From assembly GCA_949093475.1 (NCBI GenBank), contig CARXAY010000089.1:1-5671 (forward strand): a DNA stretch of 5,671 nucleotides, given 5' to 3'. Numbering within the stretch: position 1 is the stretch's first letter; every line of letters starts with the position of its first letter. Shown in pieces: positions 1 through 5,204 of the stretch. The notes under the pieces are model-generated. The model did not search any database, was not told the origin of the DNA, and worked only from the letters and a program-made list of their open reading frames with translations. The translations under genes were made by a program, and so were the position numbers. This DNA is from an uncultured Oscillospiraceae bacterium (GTDB taxonomy: Bacteria; Bacillota; Clostridia; Oscillospirales; Oscillospiraceae).

Positions 1-29
1 TTATGCGGCGGAAGAGAAAAAAGGAACGG

Positions 30-35
30 TATAAT
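30..35 (+). promoter_or_regulatory. Possible -10 element upstream of the SLH gene
   Basis: A TATAAT hexamer lies 58 bases before the SLH-protein start codon. No convincing -35 hexamer is visible 16-18 bases upstream, where the sequence is GC/purine-rich. It is therefore only a candidate promoter, and transcription could also enter from outside the window. Confidence 0.3.
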
Positions 36-93
36 CATTGCCGATAGGGCCAAAATAAGGACACGGCGTTAAAATTTAAGGAGGTCTTTTGAT

Positions 94-1077
94 ATGAAAA
101 AAACATCCATGAAGCGGCTGATCCCCCTGATGCTGGCGGCGGTCATGTTGGTGACGGCGGCGCTGGCGCTGGAAAACACCACCCCCCCGGTGGGCACGAA
201 CGGTGCGCCCATCGCGCAGGAGCAGTGCTTCGAGACGTGCAAGAACGTGGCGTACACCGGGCGGGTGACCGCAGTCGACCCGGAAGGGGACGCGCTGCGC
301 TACCGCCTGTCGGAGAAGCCGGCACGGGGGAGCGTGGAGCTGTGCGAGGACGGCACCTTCGTCTACACCCCCTTTGAGAACAAGACGGGGAAGGATCGCT
401 TCACCTTTGTGGCGGAGGACGCGGCAGGGAACGTGTCCGAGCCTGCCAAGGTGGAGGTACGCATCCGCAAGCCCTCTACCAAGGTGACCTACGCAGACAT
501 GAGCGGCGTGCCCAGCTACAACGCCGCCATCAAGCTGGCGGAAAAAGGCGTGATGGTGGGGGAGCAGATCGGGAACAGCTACTATTTCCGCCCCGATGAG
601 CCGGTGAACCGCAGCCAGTTTATGGCCATGGCCATGTCCGCGCTGGGCAGCGAGCCTTTGGCGGAGACGCTGACCACCGGCTTTGCCGACGACGACGCCA
701 TCCCCACTTGGTGCAAGGGCTATGTGTCCGCCGCCGTGCAGCAGGGGCTCGTCCGCGGCTACCCCAGCGAGGACGGACGGCCCATGTTTTCTCCTGACGG
801 CATGGTGACCCGCGCGGAAGCGGCGGTGCTGCTGGATCGGATGATCTCCACCACCGACGTGGCCGTGACCACCTTCTATCCCGACACCGCCGCCGCCCCC
901 GCGTGGGCGTTTCAGGCGGCGGTGAATCTGGAGAGCGCGGGGGTCATTGCCGCCAACGCCTCCGGCGCGCTGGAGCTGAACACCACGCTGACCCGCGGCG
1001 AGTGCGCCGAAATGCTGGCCGGGGCGATGGAGGTCGTCGAGGCCCGGGAGACCTCCTCTTGGTGGAAGTGGTTCTGA
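94..1077 (+). CDS. Secreted cadherin/Ig-like protein with three S-layer homology domains
   Basis: This is a 327-residue exported cell-surface protein. Residues 1-26 form a signal peptide, with basic MKKTSMKR followed by a hydrophobic stretch ending near ALAL. Residues about 38-125 resemble a bacterial cadherin-like/Ig module: VDPEGDALRYRL, a GxxxLCEDGTFVYTP strand pair, then DRFTFVAEDAAGNVSEPAKVEVRI. Three SLH repeats follow at about 133-186, 196-250 and 261-313. Each has the F/YxD start, a central helix and the TR-E or NRSQF turn-helix (VNRSQFMAMA, VTRAEAAVLL, LTRGECAEML). By family knowledge, three SLH repeats bind secondary cell-wall polymer, so the protein probably sits on the wall. A Cys-x3-Cys pair (45, 49) and the aromatic C-terminus SSWWKWF are unusual details. 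The ATG at 94 follows AAGGAGG (78-84) at good spacing. The gene is monocistronic, ending in a strong terminator. The biological role of the surface domain is unknown. Confidence 0.9.
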   Translation: MKKTSMKRLIPLMLAAVMLVTAALALENTTPPVGTNGAPIAQEQCFETCKNVAYTGRVTAVDPEGDALRYRLSEKPARGSVELCEDGTFVYTPFENKTGKDRFTFVAEDAAGNVSEPAKVEVRIRKPSTKVTYADMSGVPSYNAAIKLAEKGVMVGEQIGNSYYFRPDEPVNRSQFMAMAMSALGSEPLAETLTTGFADDDAIPTWCKGYVSAAVQQGLVRGYPSEDGRPMFSPDGMVTRAEAAVLLDRMISTTDVAVTTFYPDTAAAPAWAFQAAVNLESAGVIAANASGALELNTTLTRGECAEMLAGAMEVVEARETSSWWKWF

Positions 1078-1094
1078 GGAACGGGGCAGAAAAG

Positions 1095-1126
1095 CAGAGG
1101 GACGGGTCACCCGTCCCTCTGTTTTT
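1095..1126 (+). terminator. Rho-independent terminator after the SLH gene
   Basis: A perfect 12-bp stem (CAGAGGGACGGG at 1095-1106 pairing with 1110-1121) has a TCA loop and is followed directly by five Ts. It starts 17 bases after the SLH stop codon and separates that gene from the stalk-domain gene. Confidence 0.93.
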
Positions 1127-1132
1127 GTGTAA

Positions 1133-1161
1133 TTGATGTTTGGCGGAGTGTATGTTATAAT
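1133..1161 (+). promoter_or_regulatory. Sigma-A-type promoter with extended -10 for the stalk-domain gene
   Basis: TTGATG (1133-1138) and TATAAT (1156-1161) are separated by 17 bases. A TGT preceding the -10 gives the extended TGnTATAAT form. The predicted transcript starts near 1168, about 26 bases before the ATG, and includes the AAGGAGG ribosome-binding site at 1181-1187. Confidence 0.75.
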
Positions 1162-1193
1162 ATTTTCACCAAATTCCGTCAAGGAGGTTTACA

Positions 1194-1889
1194 ATGAAAA
1201 AAATACATCTTCGTTCCTTTCTCTCGGGCATCGTGTTCTCTGCTCTGACACTCTCCATAGTCGGCACGGCTGCCGCTACCTTTGGATCACGCACTCTTAC
1301 CGCAGATTATAGCGATATCAAAATTGAAATGAATGGTAAGATAATGCAACCAACTGACTCCAACGGAAACTTGGTAGAGCCTTTTGCTGTTAACGGTACG
1401 ATCTATCTCCCGGTGCGTGCAGTAGGGGAAGCATTAGGGCTGGGTGTGTCTTGGGATGGCGAAAGAAACGCTGTGATCCTAAAAGCTGCTGTCGACAACG
1501 AAAATCAAGAGACGATTCATTTGTGGAATGTACATGACAGCATTTTATCTATGGGAATTAAAGGAACACAAATTTTTGCCCTTGCAGGGTTTGGTACTAC
1601 CGCTGAGGGTTTAGAACTACTAAAGAACGAGTGTGATTATTACAAGGAAAGATACACATTACTTAGTGAGCACGGAATTGAAACGCCACAATATGCAGAA
1701 GCCCTTACCCACTATAAGGCTGTTCTCGATCAATACGATGAATTGTACGAGAAAATGGTAACCTACAAAATGAGTAACCGATCTTCGGAATCTTTTGAAG
1801 AAATGAAACAGGCATGGAGAACTTTTGGTGAATTGCTTGATGAAGCAGGTCAGTTTTTTAGAGCATATATGACCGAGAACTTTAATTAA
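1194..1889 (+). CDS. Exported stalk-domain (copper amine oxidase N-terminal-like) protein
   Basis: This is a 231-residue exported protein of unassigned function. Residues 1-29 look like a signal peptide: MKKIHLRSF, then a hydrophobic core ending GTAAATF. Residues about 40-97 match the stalk-domain/copper amine oxidase N-terminal-like pattern common in Clostridia, with YSDIKIEMNGK, an NGNLVEPFAVNGTIYLPVRAVGEALG core and VSWDGERNAVIL. Despite the family name, this module carries no copper site or oxidase activity. The remaining residues, about 130-228, are charged and predicted mostly helical (for example ELLKNECDYYKERYTLLSEHG and HYKAVLDQYDELYEKMV), and I do not recognise the domain. The start codon follows AAGGAGG by 6 bases. 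The gene has its own promoter and terminator. It is clearly richer in A/T and AT-ending codons than the genes on both sides, which suggests a different recent history, possibly horizontal acquisition. Confidence 0.87.
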   Translation: MKKIHLRSFLSGIVFSALTLSIVGTAAATFGSRTLTADYSDIKIEMNGKIMQPTDSNGNLVEPFAVNGTIYLPVRAVGEALGLGVSWDGERNAVILKAAVDNENQETIHLWNVHDSILSMGIKGTQIFALAGFGTTAEGLELLKNECDYYKERYTLLSEHGIETPQYAEALTHYKAVLDQYDELYEKMVTYKMSNRSSESFEEMKQAWRTFGELLDEAGQFFRAYMTENFN

Positions 1890-1910
1890 CTACGAAGATA
1901 AAGAAATTTT

Positions 1911-1947
1911 AGATGGACAGTTTTTGATGGCAAGCTGTCCGTCTTTT
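1911..1947 (+). terminator. Rho-independent terminator after the stalk-domain gene
   Basis: AGATGGACAG (1911-1920) pairs with CTGTCCGTCT (1935-1944), giving a 10-bp stem with one U-G wobble, a 14-base loop and a short T run to 1947. It lies 21 bases after the stop codon. The loop is long and the T tract short, so it is probably weaker than the other two terminators. Confidence 0.75.
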
Positions 1948-1965
1948 CTATTGCCGTGGCGTGAA

Positions 1966-1994
1966 TTGACAAGCGGGGGCGGGTCGGGTACAAT
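1966..1994 (+). promoter_or_regulatory. Near-consensus sigma-A promoter for the MBOAT-SGNH operon
   Basis: A perfect -35 TTGACA (1966-1971) and a -10 TACAAT (1989-1994) have an exact 17-base spacer. Transcription would start near 2001, 26 bases before the TTG start. No obvious operator repeat is visible, so expression may be largely constitutive. Confidence 0.85.
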
Positions 1995-2011
1995 AAAGCG
2001 AAACGCGAGGG

Positions 2012-2018
2012 AAGGAGG
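2012..2018 (+). promoter_or_regulatory. Ribosome-binding site supporting a TTG start
   Basis: AAGGAGG lies 8 bases before the TTG at 2027. This spacing, and translation from there giving the usual MBOAT N-terminus (SFLSLSYFLFFP), decide the start in favour of TTG. Confidence 0.85.
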
Positions 2019-2026
2019 AAAAACCC

Positions 2027-3475
2027 TTGAGCTTTTTGTCGCTGTCCTATTTTTTGTTCTTCCCGGCCGCGGCGGCGGGGTATTTTCTTGCGCCCAAACG
2101 GGGGAAAAACGTGTGGCTGTTGGCGTGCAGTTGGTTCTTTTACCTGTGCGCCGGGGCGGAATATTTTGTGTTTTTGCTCTCCACCGTGCTGGTGAGCTAT
2201 TTTGGGGCGAAGGGGCTGGAAAAGGGCCGCAAGGGTTGGCTGCTGGGCCTCCTTCTGGGGTTGTTCATCGCCGCGCTGGGGGTGTTCAAGTATCTGGGCT
2301 TTGCGGTCGCCACCGTGAAGCAGGCATTGGCTCTGGTGGGGCTGGACTGGTCGGTCAACGTGCCCCGGCTGCTGCTGCCCGCGGGCATCTCCTTCTACTT
2401 TTTCGCCGCCATGGGCTACCTCATCGACGTGTACCGGGGGAAGCTCCCCGCCGAGCGGAGCTTTGTGAAGTGCGCCCTGTTTCTCTCCTTCTTCCCCGCG
2501 CTGCTCTCCGGGCCGATCGGGCGGGCGGGGGAGCTGCTGCCCCAGTTTGATAGGTTACATAAATTTAATTATGTAACCTTGCGAGAGGGCTGTGCCCGCT
2601 TCCTTTGGGGGGCGTTCAAGAAGCTGGTGATCGCGGACAAGTTAGCTGTGGTGGTGAACACGGTGTTTGCCGCGCCGGGGAGCTTTGGTGCGGTTCAGGT
2701 GATCTTGGCGGCCTGCGCCTTTTCCATTCAGATCTACTGCGACTTTTCCGCCTACACGGACATGGCGTTGGCGTCGGCGCGGGTGATGGGCTTTACGCTG
2801 GCGGAGAACTTCCGCACGCCCTATTTCGCCAAGTCCATCGCGGAGTTTTGGCGGCGGTGGCATATCTCCCTGTCCACATGGTTTCGGGATTACCTTTATA
2901 TTCCGCTGGGGGGCAGCCGCAGGGGACGGGTGCGGACATATGGTAACATCCTCATTGTCTTTGCCGTCAGCGGCCTGTGGCACGGCGCGGCCATGAGCTT
3001 TTTAGTGTGGGGGCTGCTCAACGGCCTCTATCAGGTGGCGGGTGCGCTGACCAAGCCTGCCCGGGCCAAGGCCCGGCGTGTCCTCCGCCTTGGGGAGAAC
3101 ACAAAGCTCTCCGCTCTGTGGCAGATGGGGTGGGTATTTGCGCTGTCCACCGTGGCGTGGGTGTTCTTTCAGGCCGGGTCGGTGTCCGGCGCGCTGGCTG
3201 TGCTGGGCAATATGGTCAAGCCGGTGCTTTGGGACGCGGGCGGCCTCGCCGCCATGGGCATGGGCCGCAAGGAATTTCTGGTGGCGGGGCTGGGCTGTCT
3301 CGCCCTGCTGGGGGTGGTTCTTTGGAGCGTCCGGGAAGCGCCGGAAAGGCGGCTGGCCGCCGCGCCCAGAGGGGTTCGCTGGTGCGTGTATCTGGCGCTG
3401 CTGACGGCGGCGGTGGTGGTTGGAAGCTACGGGACGGGGTACAACGCCCAAAGCTTCGTGTACTTCCAGTTTTAA
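2027..3475 (+). CDS. MBOAT family O-acyltransferase (AlgI type)
   Basis: This is a 482-residue polytopic membrane protein of typical AlgI-family length. Family members take an acyl group, usually acetyl, from a cytoplasmic donor and pass it across the membrane for O-acylation of an extracellular polymer. Hydrophobic segments run from the N-terminus (SLSYFLFFPAAAAGYFL) to the C-terminus. Hallmarks include LPAGISFYFFAAMGYLIDVYRG (about 117-138), FFPALLSGPIGRAGELLPQF (155-174), YCDFSAYTDMA (237-247) and the signature FWRRWHISLSTWFRDYLYIPLGG (274-296). SGLWHGAAMSFLVWG (315-329) contains the expected active-site His319. The end SFVYFQF is also typical. It starts at TTG and is followed after 12 bases by an SGNH-type partner, so the two should act together. 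The polymer acylated cannot be told from sequence. No dltA/dltC-like genes are visible, which argues against D-alanylation. An AT-rich perfect inverted repeat lies inside the gene at 2552-2579. Confidence 0.94.
   Translation: MSFLSLSYFLFFPAAAAGYFLAPKRGKNVWLLACSWFFYLCAGAEYFVFLLSTVLVSYFGAKGLEKGRKGWLLGLLLGLFIAALGVFKYLGFAVATVKQALALVGLDWSVNVPRLLLPAGISFYFFAAMGYLIDVYRGKLPAERSFVKCALFLSFFPALLSGPIGRAGELLPQFDRLHKFNYVTLREGCARFLWGAFKKLVIADKLAVVVNTVFAAPGSFGAVQVILAACAFSIQIYCDFSAYTDMALASARVMGFTLAENFRTPYFAKSIAEFWRRWHISLSTWFRDYLYIPLGGSRRGRVRTYGNILIVFAVSGLWHGAAMSFLVWGLLNGLYQVAGALTKPARAKARRVLRLGENTKLSALWQMGWVFALSTVAWVFFQAGSVSGALAVLGNMVKPVLWDAGGLAAMGMGRKEFLVAGLGCLALLGVVLWSVREAPERRLAAAPRGVRWCVYLALLTAAVVVGSYGTGYNAQSFVYFQF
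2552..2579. repeat. Perfect AT-rich inverted repeat inside the MBOAT gene
   Basis: AGGTTACATAA (2552-2562) is repeated in perfect inverted form as TTATGTAACCT (2569-2579) around the 6-base centre ATTTAA. The repeat begins exactly on a codon boundary (residue 176) and encodes RLHKFNYVT. That peptide fits the protein family at this position, so it does not look like an insertion. The base composition and the AGG, TTA, AAT, TAT and GTA codons contrast with the GC-rich surroundings. Confidence 0.9.
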
Positions 3476-3487
3476 GGGGGCGGCGGC

Positions 3488-4510
3488 ATGGACGAGACAG
3501 GAAAGACGGCCAAGGTCAGCCGTTTTGAGTGGGCTTGGTGCGTGGCCTTCGCCGTGCTGGCGGCGGTGGTTCTGGGGCTGCTGGGCAACATCCTGCGCCC
3601 GGCTCACACCGCCTACGGCTCTACATGGGATGCCTTTTTGGCCGAGCCGAAGGATTCCATCGACGTGCTGTTTTTGGGCAGCTCCTATGCCTACTGCGAC
3701 TGGAATCCCGGCGCGATGTACGGCGAGAGCGGCCTGACAGGCTATGTGATGGGCGGCAGCGAGCAGACGGTGGGCATCACCTACTATTACCTGAAGGAGG
3801 CCCTCAAGACCCAAACGCCGTCGGTGGTGGTGATGGAGGGGACGGGGCTGTTTTTCCAGCCCTACCAGAACTACACCCAGATCAACGTGGGCTATATGCC
3901 GTGGGGGAGCAACAAGCTGGGGGCGATCAGAGAATTTTCCGAGCGGTCGCTTCGCACCGGGCTGCTGTTTGACCTCTATTTTTATCACGACCGCTGGAAG
4001 GAGCTGACAGCGGCGGATCTGAAAAAGGCGCTGCCGGTGCGTCGGACGGACGACTTCAAGGGCTATACTCCGGTGGAGGGGGTGTTCGTCAGTGAGACGG
4101 GCGCTCCCGTGGTGTCCGGGGCGATCCGCAGCGAAGAGGATTACTTGGCCAACCTGAAGACCTTTGAACGCATCGCCGCGCTGTGCAGGGAGGAGGGGAT
4201 CGACCTCGTTGTGACCATGAATCCCACCTACGGACAATTTTCCCCGGAGATATACAGCCGCTTGGAGCAGGACGTTCTGGCGGCGGGGGCGGGGCGGTTC
4301 GTCAACTGGGCGGACGCCTTTGAGGAGATCGGGCTGGACGCCGCACAGCACCTCTACGACGGCGGTCATCTCAATCAGGAGGGGGCGGCGGTGTTTTCCC
4401 GCTTCACCGGGCAATACCTGCGAAGCCTTGGATACGAACCGAGAGCGCAGAGCGAAGAAAACGCCGCCGCTTGGGAGGGCGCGGCGGCGTTTTGGCAGGA
4501 GGCAGAATAA
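3488..4510 (+). CDS. Membrane-anchored SGNH/DltD-like protein, partner of the MBOAT acyltransferase
   Basis: This is a 340-residue protein with a single N-terminal membrane anchor (about 14-35, WAWCVAFAVLAAVVLGLLG) and an extracytoplasmic domain. The domain shows the DltD/SGNH block I pattern DVLFLGSSYAYCDWNP (59-74), with the nucleophile serine in GSS at 65 or 66. Further along are VVVMEGTGLFF (113-123), GIDLVVTMNPTYG (237-249) and the C-terminal catalytic Asp-x-x-His in YDGGHLNQEGAAVF (D291, H294). The family is known to work with MBOAT proteins in O-acylation of cell-wall or exopolysaccharide polymers. It probably receives the acyl group from, or hydrolyses products of, the upstream MBOAT partner. 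The ATG is 12 bases after the MBOAT stop, with only a G-rich, non-canonical ribosome-binding site (AAGGGGGCGG), consistent with translational coupling. The last 20 or so residues (SEENAAAWEGAAAFWQEAE) lie beyond the expected fold and are encoded by a terminator-like hairpin. The exact acyl acceptor is unknown. Confidence 0.85.
   Translation: MDETGKTAKVSRFEWAWCVAFAVLAAVVLGLLGNILRPAHTAYGSTWDAFLAEPKDSIDVLFLGSSYAYCDWNPGAMYGESGLTGYVMGGSEQTVGITYYYLKEALKTQTPSVVVMEGTGLFFQPYQNYTQINVGYMPWGSNKLGAIREFSERSLRTGLLFDLYFYHDRWKELTAADLKKALPVRRTDDFKGYTPVEGVFVSETGAPVVSGAIRSEEDYLANLKTFERIAALCREEGIDLVVTMNPTYGQFSPEIYSRLEQDVLAAGAGRFVNWADAFEEIGLDAAQHLYDGGHLNQEGAAVFSRFTGQYLRSLGYEPRAQSEENAAAWEGAAAFWQEAE
4458..4493. repeat. 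Terminator-shaped hairpin inside the 3' end of the SGNH gene
   Basis: AAAACGCCGCCGC (4458-4470) pairs perfectly with GCGGCGGCGTTTT (4481-4493) across a 10-base loop. The GC-rich stem ends in a T run on + and, by symmetry, on -, the shape of a bidirectional intrinsic terminator. It ends 17 bases before the stop codon, so transcripts terminated here would lack a stop. Confidence 0.8.
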
Positions 4511-4511
4511 G

Positions 4512-4546
4512 GAAAGCCGGCTGGGAAACCAGCCGGCTTTCTTTTT
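4512..4546 (+). terminator. Strong rho-independent terminator after the MBOAT-SGNH operon
   Basis: A perfect 13-bp stem (GAAAGCCGGCTGG at 4512-4524 with 4529-4541) is capped by a GAAA tetraloop and followed by five Ts. It begins directly after the SGNH stop codon and isolates the operon from the downstream metal-responsive unit. Confidence 0.96.
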
Positions 4547-4571
4547 CACGAAAAAAGTTTTTGCGAGGGGG

Positions 4572-4600
4572 TTGACAACAAGATAACAGGTGAATATAAT
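4572..4600 (+). promoter_or_regulatory. Fully consensus sigma-A promoter of the arsR-type unit
   Basis: TTGACA (4572-4577), a 17-base spacer and TATAAT (4595-4600) match the consensus at every hexamer position. The predicted transcription start is near 4607, inside the putative repressor operator. A maximal promoter held down by an overlapping operator is the usual design for a metal-derepressed operon. Confidence 0.93.
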
Positions 4601-4603
4601 AAC

Positions 4604-4625
4604 ACATGAACAATGGCTCACATGT
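4604..4625. promoter_or_regulatory. Putative ArsR/SmtB-type operator
   Basis: TGAA (4607-4610), six bases, then CTCA (4617-4620) forms an imperfect inverted repeat like the TGAA-N6-TTCA core bound by SmtB/CzrA-type repressors. Outer ACATG (4604-4608) and CATGT (4621-4625) arms add symmetry with a one-base shift of centre. The site covers the predicted transcription start, where bound repressor would block initiation. Assignment rests on position and resemblance only. Confidence 0.65.
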
Positions 4626-4627
4626 TT

Positions 4628-4633
4628 GGAGGG
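4628..4633 (+). promoter_or_regulatory. Ribosome-binding site fixing the ArsR start at 4640
   Basis: GGAGGG lies 6 bases before the ATG at 4640. The alternative in-frame ATG at 4613 sits within the operator, only about 6 bases after the predicted transcript start, and has no ribosome-binding site. Confidence 0.8.
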
Positions 4634-4639
4634 TTGAAC

Positions 4640-4969
4640 ATGAACGAACCGGAAGTGCTGAGCGCAGACAAGGTGAGGGAGGAGCTGCCCGAGGACGAAG
4701 TCCTCTATGATCTGGCGGAGCTTTTCAAGATTTTTGGGGATTCTACCAGAGTGAAGCTGCTCTACATTTTATCCGTCTCTGAGATGTGCGTTCAGGATCT
4801 GGCTCAGCTCCTTGGGGTGACCCAGTCGGCGGTGAGCCATCAGCTTCGCGCGCTGAAGGCCAGCAAGCTGGTGCGCTACCGCCGGGAGGGGAAAACGGTG
4901 CTTTACGCCTTGGCGGACGGCCATGTGCGGACGATCATCGACCAAGGACTGGAGCATGTGGAGGAATAA
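4640..4969 (+). CDS. ArsR/SmtB-family metal-sensing repressor (alpha-5 zinc type)
   Basis: This is a 109-residue winged-helix repressor. LAELFKIFGDSTRVKLLYIL (25-44) is the family start. EMCVQDLAQLLGVTQSAVSHQLRALKASKLV (48-78) holds the recognition helix, and YRREGKTVLYAL (80-91) is the beta-wing. The last helix carries Asp93-x-His95 and His106-x2-Glu109, reproducing the spacing of the SmtB/CzrA alpha-5 zinc site (D-x-H, 11 residues to H, then E three further). There is one cysteine (Cys50) in the ELCV-like alpha-3 motif and none in the N-terminal arm, so a CadC-type alpha-3N site or an arsenic-type Cys pair is unlikely. The expected behaviour, from family knowledge, is to bind its own promoter without metal and release it on Zn(II) or a similar ion. 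It heads a likely operon with the HMA protein (16-base gap) and the methyltransferase. The start at 4640 is preferred over 4613 on ribosome-binding-site grounds. Confidence 0.93.
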   Translation: MNEPEVLSADKVREELPEDEVLYDLAELFKIFGDSTRVKLLYILSVSEMCVQDLAQLLGVTQSAVSHQLRALKASKLVRYRREGKTVLYALADGHVRTIIDQGLEHVEE

Positions 4970-4985
4970 GAGGGAGGCAATCACC

Positions 4986-5204
4986 ATGAAAAAGACCTAC
5001 AAGATCGAAGTGGACTGCGCCAACTGCGCCAACCTGATGGAGGAGGCGGCCCAAAAGACCGCCGGGGTCGCGTCGGCGGCGGTGAACTTTATGACCCAGA
5101 AGATGACGGTGGAGTTCGCCGACGGCGCGGACGAAAACACCGTGATGAAGGCCGTGGTCAAGGCGTGCAAGAAGATTGAGCCGGACTGCGAGATCGAGCT
5201 GTGA
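4986..5204 (+). CDS. Small heavy-metal-associated (HMA) domain protein, CopZ-like fold
   Basis: This 72-residue protein consists of one ferredoxin-like HMA domain. It has a strand KTYKIEVD, the metal loop DCANCAN with Cys11 and Cys14, a helix LMEEAAQKTAGV, then strands AAVNFMTQKMTVEF and the helix NTVMKAVVKACKKI. Two extra cysteines (61, 68) lie near the C-terminus. The DCANC loop, rather than GMTCxxC, resembles the N-terminal modules of Zn/Cd/Pb-type P-type ATPases more than copper chaperones. This suits the zinc-type repressor upstream. It probably binds or delivers a soft metal in the cytoplasm. The metal loop is encoded by an exact tandem 9-base repeat (5016-5024 and 5025-5033). AGGGAGG (4971-4977) precedes the ATG at good spacing. 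Its stop codon overlaps the GTG start of the methyltransferase, implying translational coupling. In related clusters a P-type ATPase typically comes next, and none is visible here. Confidence 0.9.
   Translation: MKKTYKIEVDCANCANLMEEAAQKTAGVASAAVNFMTQKMTVEFADGADENTVMKAVVKACKKIEPDCEIEL

Noticed and set aside
76..1182. A 368-codon open frame on the minus strand across the SLH gene
   Set aside because: It has low-complexity Gly/His/Arg/Val composition, is exactly antisense to a gene with clear signal peptide and SLH repeats, and would have to cross the terminator hairpin in the opposite sense.
1890..2026. Small gene or RNA between the stalk-domain gene and the MBOAT gene
   Set aside because: The interval is accounted for by a terminator (1911-1947), a promoter (1966-1994) and a ribosome-binding site. 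The open frame beginning at 1924 is an out-of-frame shadow running into the MBOAT gene.
2027..4510. DltB/DltD system for D-alanylation of teichoic acid
   Set aside because: No dltA-like ligase or dltC-like carrier gene is adjacent. The MBOAT signature matches the AlgI type used for O-acetylation at least as well.
3002..4621. A 539-codon open frame on the minus strand across the MBOAT and SGNH genes
   Set aside because: The translation is rich in Arg, His, Pro and Gln with no recognisable domain, and it is antisense to two well-supported genes. Such long open frames are a by-product of GC-rich codon use.
4613..4639. Upstream ATG as the start of the ArsR protein
   Set aside because: It lies inside the operator, about 6 bases from the predicted transcript start, and has no ribosome-binding site. 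The ATG at 4640 has GGAGGG at ideal spacing, and the extra nine residues add nothing to the fold.
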